This document shows positions 8,939 through 16,906 of a DNA stretch of 34,151 bases, one piece after another. The translations under genes and the position numbers were made by a program. The notes beneath the pieces were generated by a model that saw nothing but the letters and a program-made list of their open reading frames with translations, searched no databases and had not been told where the DNA came from. The DNA comes from an uncultured Nitrospinota bacterium (GTDB lineage: Bacteria; Nitrospinota; Nitrospinia; Nitrospinales; VA-1): NCBI GenBank assembly GCA_905612265.1, contig CAJQRI010000068.1, positions 1-34,151 on the forward strand, read 5' to 3'. Within the stretch, counting starts at the first letter, position 1. Every line of letters begins with the position of its first letter.

Positions 8939-10060
8939 ATGTCTCAAGAAAATTCCTCAAGCCTGAAAACCACCCCTTTGATCGATATCCATAAAGAACT
9001 TCGGGGCAAGCTGGTTCCTTTTGCGGGATGGCAGATGCCCATCCAGTTTCAAGGGGTCATGCAGGAGCATCAATGTGTCCGCGAGGGTGTCGGCATATTC
9101 GATGTCAGCCATATGGGTGAGATCGAGATACAGGGACCTTCTGCTAAGGGCCTGATTCAAAAACTGGTGACCAATGATATCGACTCAATGCATGACAATC
9201 AGGCCCTTTATACCCTTATGTGCTTGGAAAATGGCGGTGTGGTGGATGACTTACTGGTCCACCGTTTTTCTGAAGATCATTATTTCCTTTGTGTGAATGC
9301 ATCGAATGCGGAAAAAGATTTTCAATGGATTTTAAAGAATGCAGGGACTTGCGATGCAACTATCCGAAATACCAGCCATGAAACGGCACAATTGGCGATT
9401 CAAGGCAAACATTCAGAGGCTCTATTACAAAAATTATGTGAAACCCCTTTGAGTGAGATCAGATACTACCATTTTACAAAAGAAAAAATCCATAATTTTG
9501 CAAGCATCATAGCGCGTACCGGGTACACAGGTGAAGATGGTTTTGAAGTTTATGTTGATGCGGGCGACGCTGAACCCCTATTCAGGGCCATACTCGATGC
9601 CGGTAAAGAGTTTGACCTTAAGCCGATTGGCTTGGGAGCAAGAGACACCTTGAGAATGGAAATGGGGTATGCCCTTTATGGTAATGAAATAAATGAAGAA
9701 TCCAGGCCGTTGGAGGCCGGATTAGGATGGGTCATCAAACTGAGTAAGGACGAGTTCATAGGGCAGACAGAGCTAAAAAAACAAAAAGCTGAGGGAAACA
9801 GACGCAAGCTGGTAGGAGTCCGTCTGCTAGATAGAGGAGTGCCTCGCCCGCATTACCGGGTACTCAAAAATGGGGCTCCCGTTGGCGAATTGACCAGCGG
9901 AACTTTTTCCCCCACCTTGAATACAGGGATAGGACTATGTTATGTATCCCCTGAATATGCGGAACCCGGAACGAAACTGGAAGTGGAAATCAGGAAATTG
10001 AACGTACCGGCTGAGGTCGTCAAGCCGCCTTTTTTACCAACCAGCGTCAAAAAAGATTAA
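8939..10060 (+). CDS. gcvT: glycine cleavage system T protein (aminomethyltransferase)
   Basis: Transfers the methylene group from the aminomethyl-lipoyl arm of H protein to tetrahydrofolate and releases ammonia. At 373 residues it has the family length. Landmarks: LVPFAGWQMPIQF at ~21-33, the IFDVSHMGEIEIQG block at ~53-66, ARTGYTGEDGFEVYV at ~195-209, and PIGLGARDTLRMEMGYALYGNEI at ~231-253 with the folate-site aspartate region. First gene of gcvT-gcvH-gcvPA. No ribosome binding site is visible before the ATG, which sits in an A/T stretch. Confidence 0.96.
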   Translation: MSQENSSSLKTTPLIDIHKELRGKLVPFAGWQMPIQFQGVMQEHQCVREGVGIFDVSHMGEIEIQGPSAKGLIQKLVTNDIDSMHDNQALYTLMCLENGGVVDDLLVHRFSEDHYFLCVNASNAEKDFQWILKNAGTCDATIRNTSHETAQLAIQGKHSEALLQKLCETPLSEIRYYHFTKEKIHNFASIIARTGYTGEDGFEVYVDAGDAEPLFRAILDAGKEFDLKPIGLGARDTLRMEMGYALYGNEINEESRPLEAGLGWVIKLSKDEFIGQTELKKQKAEGNRRKLVGVRLLDRGVPRPHYRVLKNGAPVGELTSGTFSPTLNTGIGLCYVSPEYAEPGTKLEVEIRKLNVPAEVVKPPFLPTSVKKD

Positions 10061-10081
10061 TCGCTAATATACGGAGGCATC

Positions 10082-10471
10082 ATGGAGGTTCCCAAGGACT
10101 TAAAGTATACGCAGGAACATGAATGGATTCGCATTGACGGCAAAAAAGCCGTGGTAGGCATCACTGAGTTTGCCCAGGAACAATTGGGTGATATTGTTTT
10201 TGTCGAATTACCGGAAGTGGGTAGTGAGGTTGAACAGGAAAGTCCTTTCGGGGTTGTGGAGTCCGTGAAAACCGTTTCCGATCTTTATGCACCTGTTAGC
10301 GGTAAGGTCACAGCTGTAAATAAGGATTTGGAGACTAACCCGGAAAAGGTCAATAGTGAGCCTTACGGAGGAGGGTGGGTTGTGGAGATTGAACTTTCTA
10401 ACGAAAAAGATATTGAATCACTTCTCGATGCGGATGCTTACACCGAACAATGTCAAAAGGAGACGGAGTAA
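10082..10471 (+). CDS. gcvH: glycine cleavage system H protein
   Basis: Lipoylated carrier that shuttles the aminomethyl group between P, T and L proteins. In 129 residues it holds the signature VVESVKTVSDLYAPVSG, with Lys63 as the lipoyl attachment site, and the usual HEWI start and EPYGGGWV end motifs. It has a good ribosome binding site (GGAGG, 5 bases before the ATG) and follows gcvT by 21 bases. Confidence 0.97.
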   Translation: MEVPKDLKYTQEHEWIRIDGKKAVVGITEFAQEQLGDIVFVELPEVGSEVEQESPFGVVESVKTVSDLYAPVSGKVTAVNKDLETNPEKVNSEPYGGGWVVEIELSNEKDIESLLDADAYTEQCQKETE

Positions 10472-10495
10472 AACCTCCGCTTCCTTCTCCGAACT

Positions 10496-11842
10496 ATGAG
10501 ATATATCCCCCACACAGAACAGGATATCAGGTTGATGCTTGCCGAAATTGGCGTGCAGAATATTGATACTCTGTTCGAAAGCATCCCCGACTCACTGAAG
10601 TTGGGAGATACCTTGCTAGGCCTGCCTGAGAGCCTGTCTGAGAGCGATCTGACTGGATACCTGAAACAACTGGAGAAAAAAAATGCCACAGCTGAGAACC
10701 ATTCTATCTTTCTTGGTGCCGGAGCCTATCACCACTTTTCTCCTGTATTGATTGATCATCTAATTTCTCGTGGCGAATTCGCCACCAGCTACACTCCCTA
10801 TCAACCTGAAGTCAGCCAGGGTACTCTTCAAGCCATTTACGAATTTCAGACCATGATCTGTCTGTTGACCGGCATGGAGATTGCTAACGCTTCCATGTAT
10901 GACGGGGCTTCTGCTCTAGCTGAAGCGGTGGTGATGTCAAATCGGGTCAACCGCCGTACGGAGTTTTTGGTTTCGCGAGGGATCCATCCCGAATACCGTA
11001 AGGTGACAGAAACATACACTAGAGGGAGCGACTTCAACCTCAAGGAAATCCCTTTTGACAAAAAAGGTAAAACTGATATCTCTGCCATTACGAACAGCCT
11101 GACAGAGAATATATCTGCTGTTGTCTTGCAATCGCCAAACTTTCTCGGAACAGTAGAAGAATACACATCGTTAAAAGAAAAGTTGACTGAAAATGGAACT
11201 CTTCTTATCGTTGTTGTAGCAGAAGCTTTGTCTTTGGGGGTTTTGCAGGCACCGGGTGCGCACGGTGCGGATATAGTCGTGGGGGAAGGGCAGTCATTAG
11301 GACTGCCGGTTTCTTATGGCGGGCCTTATGTGGGTTTTTTCGCGACGCGAGAAAAATTTTTAAGACAAATGCCGGGACGTCTGGCTGGCGAAACGGTGGA
11401 CCAGAATGGCAAACGCGCTTATGTGCTGACGCTGTCCACCAGAGAGCAACATATCAGGCGCGAACGGGCCACTTCCAATATCTGCACAAATCAGGGGCTA
11501 TGCGCTTTGGCCGCGGCTATTTTCATGTCGACTCTGGGGAAACAGGGTTTTCGTGAGATGGCAGTGTTGAACTTGAGAAAATCCGATTATCTAAAAAACC
11601 GGCTGGCGCATGTGCCGAATTTTAAAATCCGTTTTGCTACCGACACGTTTAATGAATTTGTCCTCGAATGTCCTCGTCCGGCAGAGGAAGTTTTGCATGG
11701 CTTGAAGCAGGACGGCATTATCGGAGGTTATGACTTGAAGTCCTATTACCCGGATCTAAAAAACTGCCTGCTAATTTGCGTAACTGAATTGAACACCCGC
11801 GAAGAAATGGACCGTCTGGCTGAAAAACTGGAAGCGATTTAG
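10496..11842 (+). CDS. gcvPA: glycine dehydrogenase (decarboxylating) subunit 1
   Basis: N-terminal half of a split P protein (448 residues, typical for subunit 1). Family blocks: YIPHTEQDIRLMLAEIG at the start, FLGAGAYHHFSPVLIDHL at ~72-89, TSYTPYQPEVSQGTLQAIYEFQTMI at ~98-122, and VGEGQSLGLPVSYGGPYVGFF at ~262-282. It works only with subunit 2 (gcvPB), which carries the pyridoxal-phosphate lysine and is not in this window. It starts 24 bases after gcvH, with a small CGGAG/CTCCG hairpin over the gcvH stop codon and no clear ribosome binding site. Convergent with the flavoprotein gene, only 3 bases away. Confidence 0.95.
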   Translation: MRYIPHTEQDIRLMLAEIGVQNIDTLFESIPDSLKLGDTLLGLPESLSESDLTGYLKQLEKKNATAENHSIFLGAGAYHHFSPVLIDHLISRGEFATSYTPYQPEVSQGTLQAIYEFQTMICLLTGMEIANASMYDGASALAEAVVMSNRVNRRTEFLVSRGIHPEYRKVTETYTRGSDFNLKEIPFDKKGKTDISAITNSLTENISAVVLQSPNFLGTVEEYTSLKEKLTENGTLLIVVVAEALSLGVLQAPGAHGADIVVGEGQSLGLPVSYGGPYVGFFATREKFLRQMPGRLAGETVDQNGKRAYVLTLSTREQHIRRERATSNICTNQGLCALAAAIFMSTLGKQGFREMAVLNLRKSDYLKNRLAHVPNFKIRFATDTFNEFVLECPRPAEEVLHGLKQDGIIGGYDLKSYYPDLKNCLLICVTELNTREEMDRLAEKLEAI

Positions 11843-11845
11843 CTG

Positions 11846-13222
11846 TCAATCACTTGGCAATTGTTTAAGCAGTTCTTCCGCAGGATAGGTTAGGATCTCT
11901 GCCAAGGTAGGATGGTAATGCGGTATCTCTGCAAGGTCTTTCACCGTACCGCGAAAATGCATGAGAGTGATGATCTCATGAATCAGTTCTCCTGCTTCCG
12001 GTCCAACAATATGACCTCCCAACACTTCTCCAGATACAGGATCGCAAAGTAGTTTCACGTGACCCTCTGTTTCTCCCAAACACATAGATTTTCCGTGATC
12101 GTCAAAGGAATAGGATGCGGTCAGATAAGCGATCTTACTGGCTTGACATTCCTTTTCGCTCAATCCCACACTGGCAACTGCCGGATCGGTAAAAACGACG
12201 GAAGCTTTGAGACGATCATTAACCTCACGTTCGTTCTCGGGGTGCATAGCATTGAAGCCCGCCACTTCTCCTTGCTGAATGGCGATATGCACGACCTCAT
12301 GAATTCCATTCACGTCACCAACTGCAAAAATATGTGGCTGATTGGTTTTCATTTTTGTATCGACAGTAACGCGGCCTTTGTGGATTTTAACACCGGCTGA
12401 CTCCAGTTGTAGCCCATCGATGTTAGGTCTTCGTCCCAATGCCTGCAGGATGAGTTGAGCGCGGACATTCTTTTCTTTTCCTTCATGCTGGAAATAAACG
12501 ACAGGGTTTCCCTTGTCCTTCTCGGTTCGCAGAAGCTTTGTTCCGGTATAAAGATTCATACCCTCTTTGCGGAGCCGGGTTTCGACCGGTCGCGCCAAGT
12601 CTTCATCGCCTGACGATAATATATGCGAACTTCGTTGCAGGAGCGTTACTTTAATGCCGATGCGCAATAAAAATTGTGCAAGCTCCACCGCCACCGCTCC
12701 GGCACCCAGAACAATGATTGACTCTGGAGCCTCGCGCATTTTTAAAACATCATCGCTGGTGACAAAACCGGTTTCTTCGAGACCAGAAATAGGATAGTCG
12801 GCAATCACAGAGCCGGTTGCTATGATGAAGGATTTTGCCTTGAGGGTTTTGTCCCCGATGCGGATTTTGTGTGCGGAGATGAACTCCGCCTGTTCCTGGA
12901 TGAGCGTGAATCGGGGATCATTCAGTTGCTCGATTCGGTAATCGGCAAATTCCTTGATGAGTTTGTTTTTGCGATCATTGATGTCGGGAAGGTGAGCTTG
13001 CGGGTCAACAGACTGAATGCCAAACTCTTTGGCCCGACGCATCAACGCCATAATGTCAGAGGAACGCAAGATTGTTTTAGTCGGCATGCATCCCTTAAGA
13101 ATACATAACCCCCCCAAAGGCCCAGGGTCAATAATGGCTACCCTGGCTCCTAGCGATTGAGCGGTAGATGCCGCAGAATAGCCTGCTGAACCGCCGCCGA
13201 TGATAGCGACATCAAAATCCAT
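11846..13222 (-). CDS. dihydrolipoamide dehydrogenase-like flavoprotein disulfide reductase
   Basis: Class I pyridine-nucleotide disulfide oxidoreductase, 458 residues. It has the FAD Rossmann motif IIGGGSAGYSAA (7-18), a redox pair Cys40/Cys45 in GGLCILKGCMPTK, an NAD(P)-binding Rossmann motif (VLGAGAVAVELAQFL, ~172-186), a second FAD motif IFAVGDVNG (~298) and the C-terminal HYHPTLAEI with the His/Glu active-site pair. Dihydrolipoamide dehydrogenases usually have CLNVGC, so this is a divergent member and could be a mercuric-reductase-like or unknown disulfide reductase. Its place against the gcv genes makes an L-protein role attractive, but that is inference. It follows the TPR gene by 12 bases. 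Confidence 0.8.
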   Translation of the reverse strand: MDFDVAIIGGGSAGYSAASTAQSLGARVAIIDPGPLGGLCILKGCMPTKTILRSSDIMALMRRAKEFGIQSVDPQAHLPDINDRKNKLIKEFADYRIEQLNDPRFTLIQEQAEFISAHKIRIGDKTLKAKSFIIATGSVIADYPISGLEETGFVTSDDVLKMREAPESIIVLGAGAVAVELAQFLLRIGIKVTLLQRSSHILSSGDEDLARPVETRLRKEGMNLYTGTKLLRTEKDKGNPVVYFQHEGKEKNVRAQLILQALGRRPNIDGLQLESAGVKIHKGRVTVDTKMKTNQPHIFAVGDVNGIHEVVHIAIQQGEVAGFNAMHPENEREVNDRLKASVVFTDPAVASVGLSEKECQASKIAYLTASYSFDDHGKSMCLGETEGHVKLLCDPVSGEVLGGHIVGPEAGELIHEIITLMHFRGTVKDLAEIPHYHPTLAEILTYPAEELLKQLPSD

Positions 13223-13234
13223 TGCTGATCAATG

Positions 13235-13765
13235 TCATAAGGTCACGCAGTCTTCAGGAGTTAGTTTAAATTCCCTGCCACACTCCTGAATCAGATCACG
13301 GGCATTTTTTTCCATGAACTCATCGCCCGTCTGCTTGAAAAGCTCTGCCGCTTTGGCAAGATGATGAATGGTTTCCTTGCCGTGTTTCAGCGCATAATGC
13401 AACATGGCAATATTGCTGTGGGCTCGGCCGAACTCTGGGTTGATGCGAATGGCTTCTTCGTAATGTTTGAAGGCTTCATCCATCTCGCCAATAAAATTGC
13501 TGACCACGGCAAGACTGTAATGAACCATCGGTGCCTCTGGTTTTAAACGCAATGCTTCCCGAAAAGATTGAGCAGCTTCTAGGTTCATACGTAGTTTGCC
13601 ATAGCGTATTCCAATATTGAAATGAGCCATAAAATGGTCTGGATCGAGCTCAATAGCTTTCTTGTAAGATTCGAAAGTTCTGCGATCATCCCCTAGTTTG
13701 CTAAATGCCAAGCCATCTTTGAAATGCTCTTCCGCAGTTTTTTCCGCTTGCTGTTCTGACGACAT
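13235..13765 (-). CDS. tetratricopeptide repeat protein
   Basis: A 176-residue protein built of TPR units, e.g. ~12-45 (HFKDGLAFSKLGD... AIELDPDH), ~46-79 (AHFNIGIRYGKL... ALRLKPEA) and ~80-113 (VHYSLAVVSNFIGEMDEA... AIRINPEF), then a helical tail. TPRs bind other proteins; no signal peptide is seen, so it is probably cytoplasmic. A good ribosome binding site (AGAGGA) precedes the ATG. First gene of a two-gene unit with the flavoprotein, so it may serve as its scaffold, which is inference. Confidence 0.85.
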   Translation of the reverse strand: MSSEQQAEKTAEEHFKDGLAFSKLGDDRRTFESYKKAIELDPDHFMAHFNIGIRYGKLRMNLEAAQSFREALRLKPEAPMVHYSLAVVSNFIGEMDEAFKHYEEAIRINPEFGRAHSNIAMLHYALKHGKETIHHLAKAAELFKQTGDEFMEKNARDLIQECGREFKLTPEDCVTL

Positions 13766-13863
13766 ATATATCCTCTAACTTTCAGATAAATTAAAGCTGT
13801 TAACGACAAAATTGATAATGAATTGGTACTTATGCTACCTTATTGCACCCTGACATTGCAACC

Positions 13864-13955
13864 ACTCGGCGTGGGGCCAATTAGTAATAGCCGGATTTGG
13901 CTGGCAAGGGGTTATCTAGGCTTAATACGTTTTTGCCCAATTCCCTTCTGTGGGG
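13864..13955 (+). repeat. dispersed intergenic repeat, divergent copy
   Basis: Holds CTCGGCGTGGGGCCAATTAG, shared with 14663-14682 and with the inverted copy at 1151-1228, then a poorly kept core (GGATTTGGCTGGCAAGGGG) and an end, AATACGTTTTTGCCCAATT, like that of the 16.9 kb copy. Confidence 0.6.
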
Positions 13956-13990
13956 ATGGGCTATTTGGCGTGAGGTCAGTGTTTAAACCT

Positions 13991-14018
13991 CTCCCTGAGA
14001 AGGGGGATTGAGGGGGTT
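13991..14018 (+). repeat. REP-like hairpin with G-rich tail, copy 1
   Basis: CTCCCT and AGGGGG pair around the loop GAGA, followed by ATTGAGGGGG. The copy at 14768 differs by only three bases over this span. Confidence 0.6.
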
Positions 14019-14061
14019 TGAGCAATCCAGTAACTTTGTTTTCCCTCAAGGAAAAGGTATT

Positions 14062-14334
14062 ATGCCAATAGAACCAGGTACAGATGAAGAAAGACTCACG
14101 TTGGGACGTTGGATTAAACAAGGGCAAAGTCTTATTGTTGGGACTTCGGCTTTAGGCGACTCCTATTTGGACCCCAATGTCAAAAGGGAAGAGGATATTG
14201 AGAAAAAATCACAAGATTATGTGGCATTTGACCATCAGGTTGCAGAAGAACTTCCTCATCTTTTGGGAAGGTTTCGCTGGGATCTGGAGAAATATTATCG
14301 TGACCGTTATGGTCCTTACCTGCCACAGGACTGA
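14062..14334 (+). CDS. small protein of unknown function, coupled to the Rieske-like gene
   Basis: A 90-residue soluble protein starting MPIEPGTDEERLTLGRWIKQGQ. The ATG at 14062 follows AAGGAAAAGG and is preferred over a start at 14008 that lies in the REP-like hairpin. It is rich in charged residues and ends RWDLEKYYRDRYGPYLPQD; no motif or domain is recognised and it has no cysteine. It ends two bases before the ATG of the Rieske-like gene, so the two are translated together and the products may form a complex. Confidence 0.65.
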   Translation: MPIEPGTDEERLTLGRWIKQGQSLIVGTSALGDSYLDPNVKREEDIEKKSQDYVAFDHQVAEELPHLLGRFRWDLEKYYRDRYGPYLPQD

Positions 14335-14336
14335 TC

Positions 14337-14660
14337 ATGTCTAAACTCAAAATTTCAGAACTCAGCGATGTCCCGCCGGAAGGGACCGGCAAACAAATTA
14401 ACTTTAAACATCAATACACCGAGATCGACTACGTTCTTGGGCTGTTTCAGGTTAAGGGTATATTTTATTGCATCACCGACCAGTGCCGCTGTTGCTCAGG
14501 GAGTCTAGGGCAGGGTGTGTTGAAAGACATGTTTGTCTTCTGTCATAAAGATGCATGCGGCTGGAATATTAGAAAAGGACATTGCAAATTCAACCGCTCG
14601 GATATCACCCCCACCTATAAAGTCACATCTGAAGAAGACGGTCTATACATCGAAATCTAG
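14337..14660 (+). CDS. Rieske-fold protein with cysteines at the histidine-ligand positions
   Basis: A 107-residue protein shaped like a small Rieske ferredoxin: a first beta region (KISELSDVPPEGTGK), a strand with a cysteine (GIFYCITDQC), the cluster loops at 50-83, and a closing TPTYKVTSEEDGLYIEI that matches the usual end of Rieske ferredoxins. Normal Rieske proteins bind [2Fe-2S] through C-x-H...C-x2-H. Here loop 1 is Cys50-Arg-Cys52-Cys53 and loop 2 is Cys69-x4-Cys74-Gly-Trp, with 16 residues between Cys52 and Cys69 as in true Rieske spacing. His70 and His82 are present but not at ligand spacing. It may bind an all-cysteine [2Fe-2S] cluster or another metal. Likely a cytoplasmic electron carrier or metal protein; the partner is unknown. 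Confidence 0.7.
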   Translation: MSKLKISELSDVPPEGTGKQINFKHQYTEIDYVLGLFQVKGIFYCITDQCRCCSGSLGQGVLKDMFVFCHKDACGWNIRKGHCKFNRSDITPTYKVTSEEDGLYIEI

Positions 14661-14662
14661 TA

Positions 14663-14720
14663 ACTAGGCGTGGGGCCAACTAGAATAGCTTTATCTGGCG
14701 AGAAAAGAGTTGTCTCAGCC
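14663..14720 (+). repeat. dispersed intergenic repeat, well-kept copy
   Basis: ACTAGGCGTGGGGCCAACTAG, then AATAGC and TTTATCTGGCGAGAAAAGAG (one mismatch to the core), then TTGTCTCAGCC. It begins two bases after the stop codon of the Rieske-like gene. Confidence 0.7.
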
Positions 14721-14767
14721 CGCTGGTCGATAAGCGTCACGAGTCGCGAAAACCCTTAAATGATCTT

Positions 14768-14795
14768 CCCCCTGAGAAGGGGGACTGAAGGGGTT
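14768..14795 (+). repeat. REP-like hairpin with G-rich tail, copy 2
   Basis: CCCCCT and AGGGGG pair perfectly around the loop GAGA, followed by ACTGAAGGGG. Enclosed by the 12-base inverted repeat at 14738 and 14809. Confidence 0.6.
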
Positions 14796-14991
14796 CCTCT
14801 GTTTGGCATCGCGAGCCGTGAAGTGGCGTGGCCGTATTATTCCGAAGTGTTCGTGACCCGCAAGGATAAACCCAACTGCTTTCAGAATGTTTTTTGAATT
14901 AGAAAAGATGATTATAAAAAGATTATCTTGAACCAAAATAGAAAAACCAAATTCACCCAACCCCCTTCGTAGATGTGGAAGTTTTAATGGA

Positions 14992-15020
14992 CCCCTCTTC
15001 AGCGAAGAGGGGTTGGGGAG
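14992..15020 (+). repeat. hairpin with G-rich tail, longer-stem variant
   Basis: CCCCTCTTC (14992-15000) pairs perfectly with GAAGAGGGG (15004-15012) around AGC, followed by TTGGGGAGA. The layout is that of the other REP-like copies, though the stem differs. No T run follows. Confidence 0.55.
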
Positions 15021-15162
15021 ATTTAGAACCTCTCGCGCAAAATGCAGGTCAGCAAGTCATCGCGCTCAATGACGAACAGGTTTGCTAGGCAACTTGATGG
15101 GTACTCAATTCATTTGTGCTAACCTGTTTTCAAAACAATGTATTTCCTCAAAGAGGTTTGTG

Positions 15163-15558
15163 ATGAGTCTGGACTTAAACAAAAAGGTTGTGACCGTTCG
15201 TCCTGGTCAAACGATTGCGACGAAACAGAACCTGCCTTATTACGTGGGCATATCTACTGAAACTGCCGGGACGGTGGGGTTGTCGATGAACCTGGTGGTG
15301 ATTCCTCCAGGCGCGTCTCCTAAAGCGCATTACCATAAAGATTTTGAGACGGCAATTTATCTGCTGAAAGGCAGGGTTGAAACCCGGTTTGGCGAGAACC
15401 TGAAAGAGTCGATCATCAACGAAGAAGGCGACTTTATTTTTATTCCTCAGGGGGTGCCGCATAAACCGGTGAACCTGTCGGATAGCGAATCAGCCCTGGC
15501 CATCGTTTCGCGCAACGATCCCAACGAGCATGAGAATGTCGTGCCTTATGAACCGTAG
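15163..15558 (+). CDS. single-domain cupin protein
   Basis: A 131-residue cupin. The ATG at 15163 (MSLDLNKKVVTV) is chosen because AGAGG lies upstream and the 27 residues gained from an earlier start look unlike a cupin. Motif 1 is PPGASPKAHYHKDFETAIYLLKG, giving metal ligands His56, His58 and Glu62; motif 2 is GDFIFIPQGVPHKPVN, giving His100. All four usual metal ligands are present. Small cupins are isomerases, dioxygenases or sugar/metabolite-binding proteins; which one cannot be told. It stands alone between a repeat-rich region and the sigma-54 activator. Confidence 0.85.
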   Translation: MSLDLNKKVVTVRPGQTIATKQNLPYYVGISTETAGTVGLSMNLVVIPPGASPKAHYHKDFETAIYLLKGRVETRFGENLKESIINEEGDFIFIPQGVPHKPVNLSDSESALAIVSRNDPNEHENVVPYEP

Positions 15559-15677
15559 TCCTGCCCGTAAAATAATCCATCAAATAGCGTTCACTTGAAA
15601 AATCTGCTTATTTTAGGTTGTGTTGGATGTTTGACGTTTTTCGCCCTCACTGATAATCACATAACATCTTGAAAAAT

Positions 15678-15705
15678 TTGATAGTTTTGTATTTTTTGTT
15701 ATAAT
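15678..15705 (+). promoter_or_regulatory. strong sigma-70-type promoter for the sigma-54 activator gene
   Basis: TTGATA at 15678-15683, 16 bases, TATAAT at 15700-15705. The -10 covers the first possible ATG (15704), and the expected transcript start (~15712) lies only a few bases before the second ATG (15716), so that second ATG is the likelier start. Confidence 0.65.
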
Positions 15706-15715
15706 GACGCCAATT

Positions 15716-16771
15716 ATGAAGATAAAACTCGACACAGAAAGTTATAACATTATTGGAGAAAGCCCAGAGATTCGTGAGGTTTTTGACATAGTGGGTCGAG
15801 CTGCAGCTTCTCAGAGCACGGTGATGATTTATGGAGAAAGCGGAACGGGGAAGGAGCTGATTGCCCGGGCTTTGCATTTAAACAGTCCGCGAGCATCGAA
15901 ACCGTTCATTGCTGTTAATTGTGCCGCTATTCCTCATGACTTGTTGGAGAGCGAATTATTTGGTTATGAAAAAGGCGCGTTCACGGGAGCTGTGAATACC
16001 CGTATAGGTAGGATGGAGCTGGCGAATAAGGGAACGATCTTTCTCGATGAAATCGGTGATATGCCTCCAACCTTACAAGTGAAACTGCTCCGAGTTCTGG
16101 CGGAAAGAGAGATAGATCGTATTGGCAGTACCAAGTCCACTCCGATTGACATCCGGGTGATTACTGCCACGCATCGCAATCTGGAAGCTGCCATCGAGGA
16201 AGGTCAGTTTCGCGAAGACCTGTATTATCGGCTCAATATCATTCCTCTCAACCTTCCTCCTTTGCGGGATCGTAAAACAGACATTCCGCTTTTGGCCGCC
16301 TATTTTCTCAAGCAATGTAACGGACCGGGCAGTTATAAAACCATTAGTGATGAAGCGATGAATGTATTGGTGAATTATTCTTGGCCGGGAAATATTCGCG
16401 AGTTGGCAAACTTTGTCGAACGCATGGTCGTGCTGAGCATAGGCTCAACGATCACTCCGAGAGATTTACCGGATAAAGTGCTAGGCGAAGTTCCCAGAGA
16501 AAAATGGATTCCTCTAGAAAAAGGGTCTGAGCCTGAAGGAAATCCGACGCAGATTCTGCAACAGTCGTTGAAGCAATCCTTCCATGTGGGAATCCCCGAT
16601 GAAGGCATCAACTTGAAAAAAATTATGGAAGATTTCGAAAAGGAACTTCTCATCGAAGCGTTGGAAAAAACCGGTTGGGTCAAAAATAAGGCCGCAATTT
16701 TGTTGAACCTCAATCGTACTACTCTAGTAGAAAAACTCAAAAAACTAAAAATCACTAATCCCCCGGCTTAG
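15716..16771 (+). CDS. sigma-54-dependent transcriptional activator without receiver domain
   Basis: An enhancer-binding AAA+ ATPase of 351 residues that remodels sigma-54 RNA polymerase. Motifs (numbering from 15716): Walker A GESGTGKE at ~40-47, the sigma-54 contact loop GAFTGA at 87-92, Walker [12 protein letters not shown] at ~106-116, the [11 protein letters not shown] sensor block near 165, and a Fis-type DNA-binding helix-turn-helix at the C-terminus ([30 protein letters not shown]). It has only ~13 residues before the AAA+ domain, so no receiver or GAF domain controls it; PspF-type or FleQ/FlrA-type control by a partner or by level is possible. Its place beside flagellar genes suggests a role in flagellar transcription; that is inference. 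Confidence 0.9.
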   Translation: MKIKLDTESYNIIGESPEIREVFDIVGRAAASQSTVMIYGESGTGKELIARALHLNSPRASKPFIAVNCAAIPHDLLESELFGYEKGAFTGAVNTRIGRMELANKGTIFLDEIGDMPPTLQVKLLRVLAEREIDRIGSTKSTPIDIRVITATHRNLEAAIEEGQFREDLYYRLNIIPLNLPPLRDRKTDIPLLAAYFLKQCNGPGSYKTISDEAMNVLVNYSWPGNIRELANFVERMVVLSIGSTITPRDLPDKVLGEVPREKWIPLEKGSEPEGNPTQILQQSLKQSFHVGIPDEGINLKKIMEDFEKELLIEALEKTGWVKNKAAILLNLNRTTLVEKLKKLKITNPPA

Positions 16772-16833
16772 TTGGCTAAGGCAAGGGAAGGTCAACACTC
16801 GCTTTGCTCGCGAGCTTCTGCATTTTTATATCT

Positions 16834-16865
16834 CCTCCCTTGACAGGGAGGGATTGAGGGAGGGT
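16834..16865 (+). repeat. REP-like hairpin with G-rich tail, copy 3
   Basis: CCTCCCT pairs with AGGGAGG around TGAC, followed by GATTGAGGGAGGGTT. A GCTCGCGAGC palindrome lies 18 bases upstream, echoing the TCGCGAGC arm near copy 2. Confidence 0.6.
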
Positions 16866-16906
16866 TGGCTGTTATGCTCAGGAGAAGAACCTCAGGTAAC
16901 TTGCGG

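Larger units (their letters stand above)
14661..15162. other. repeat-rich intergenic region
   Basis: About 500 bases without a gene. It holds a dispersed repeat copy (14663-14720), an imperfect 12-base inverted repeat (CACGAGTCGCGA at 14738-14749 and TCGCGAGCCGTG at 14809-14820) that encloses REP-like hairpin copy 2, and a separate perfect hairpin at 14992-15012. The rest is unassigned, and the cupin promoter should lie in its last part. Confidence 0.6.

Noticed and set aside
13991-15020. CRISPR array made of the G-rich hairpins
   Set aside because: Only a few unevenly spaced, imperfect copies, with no spacers of constant length and no cas gene.
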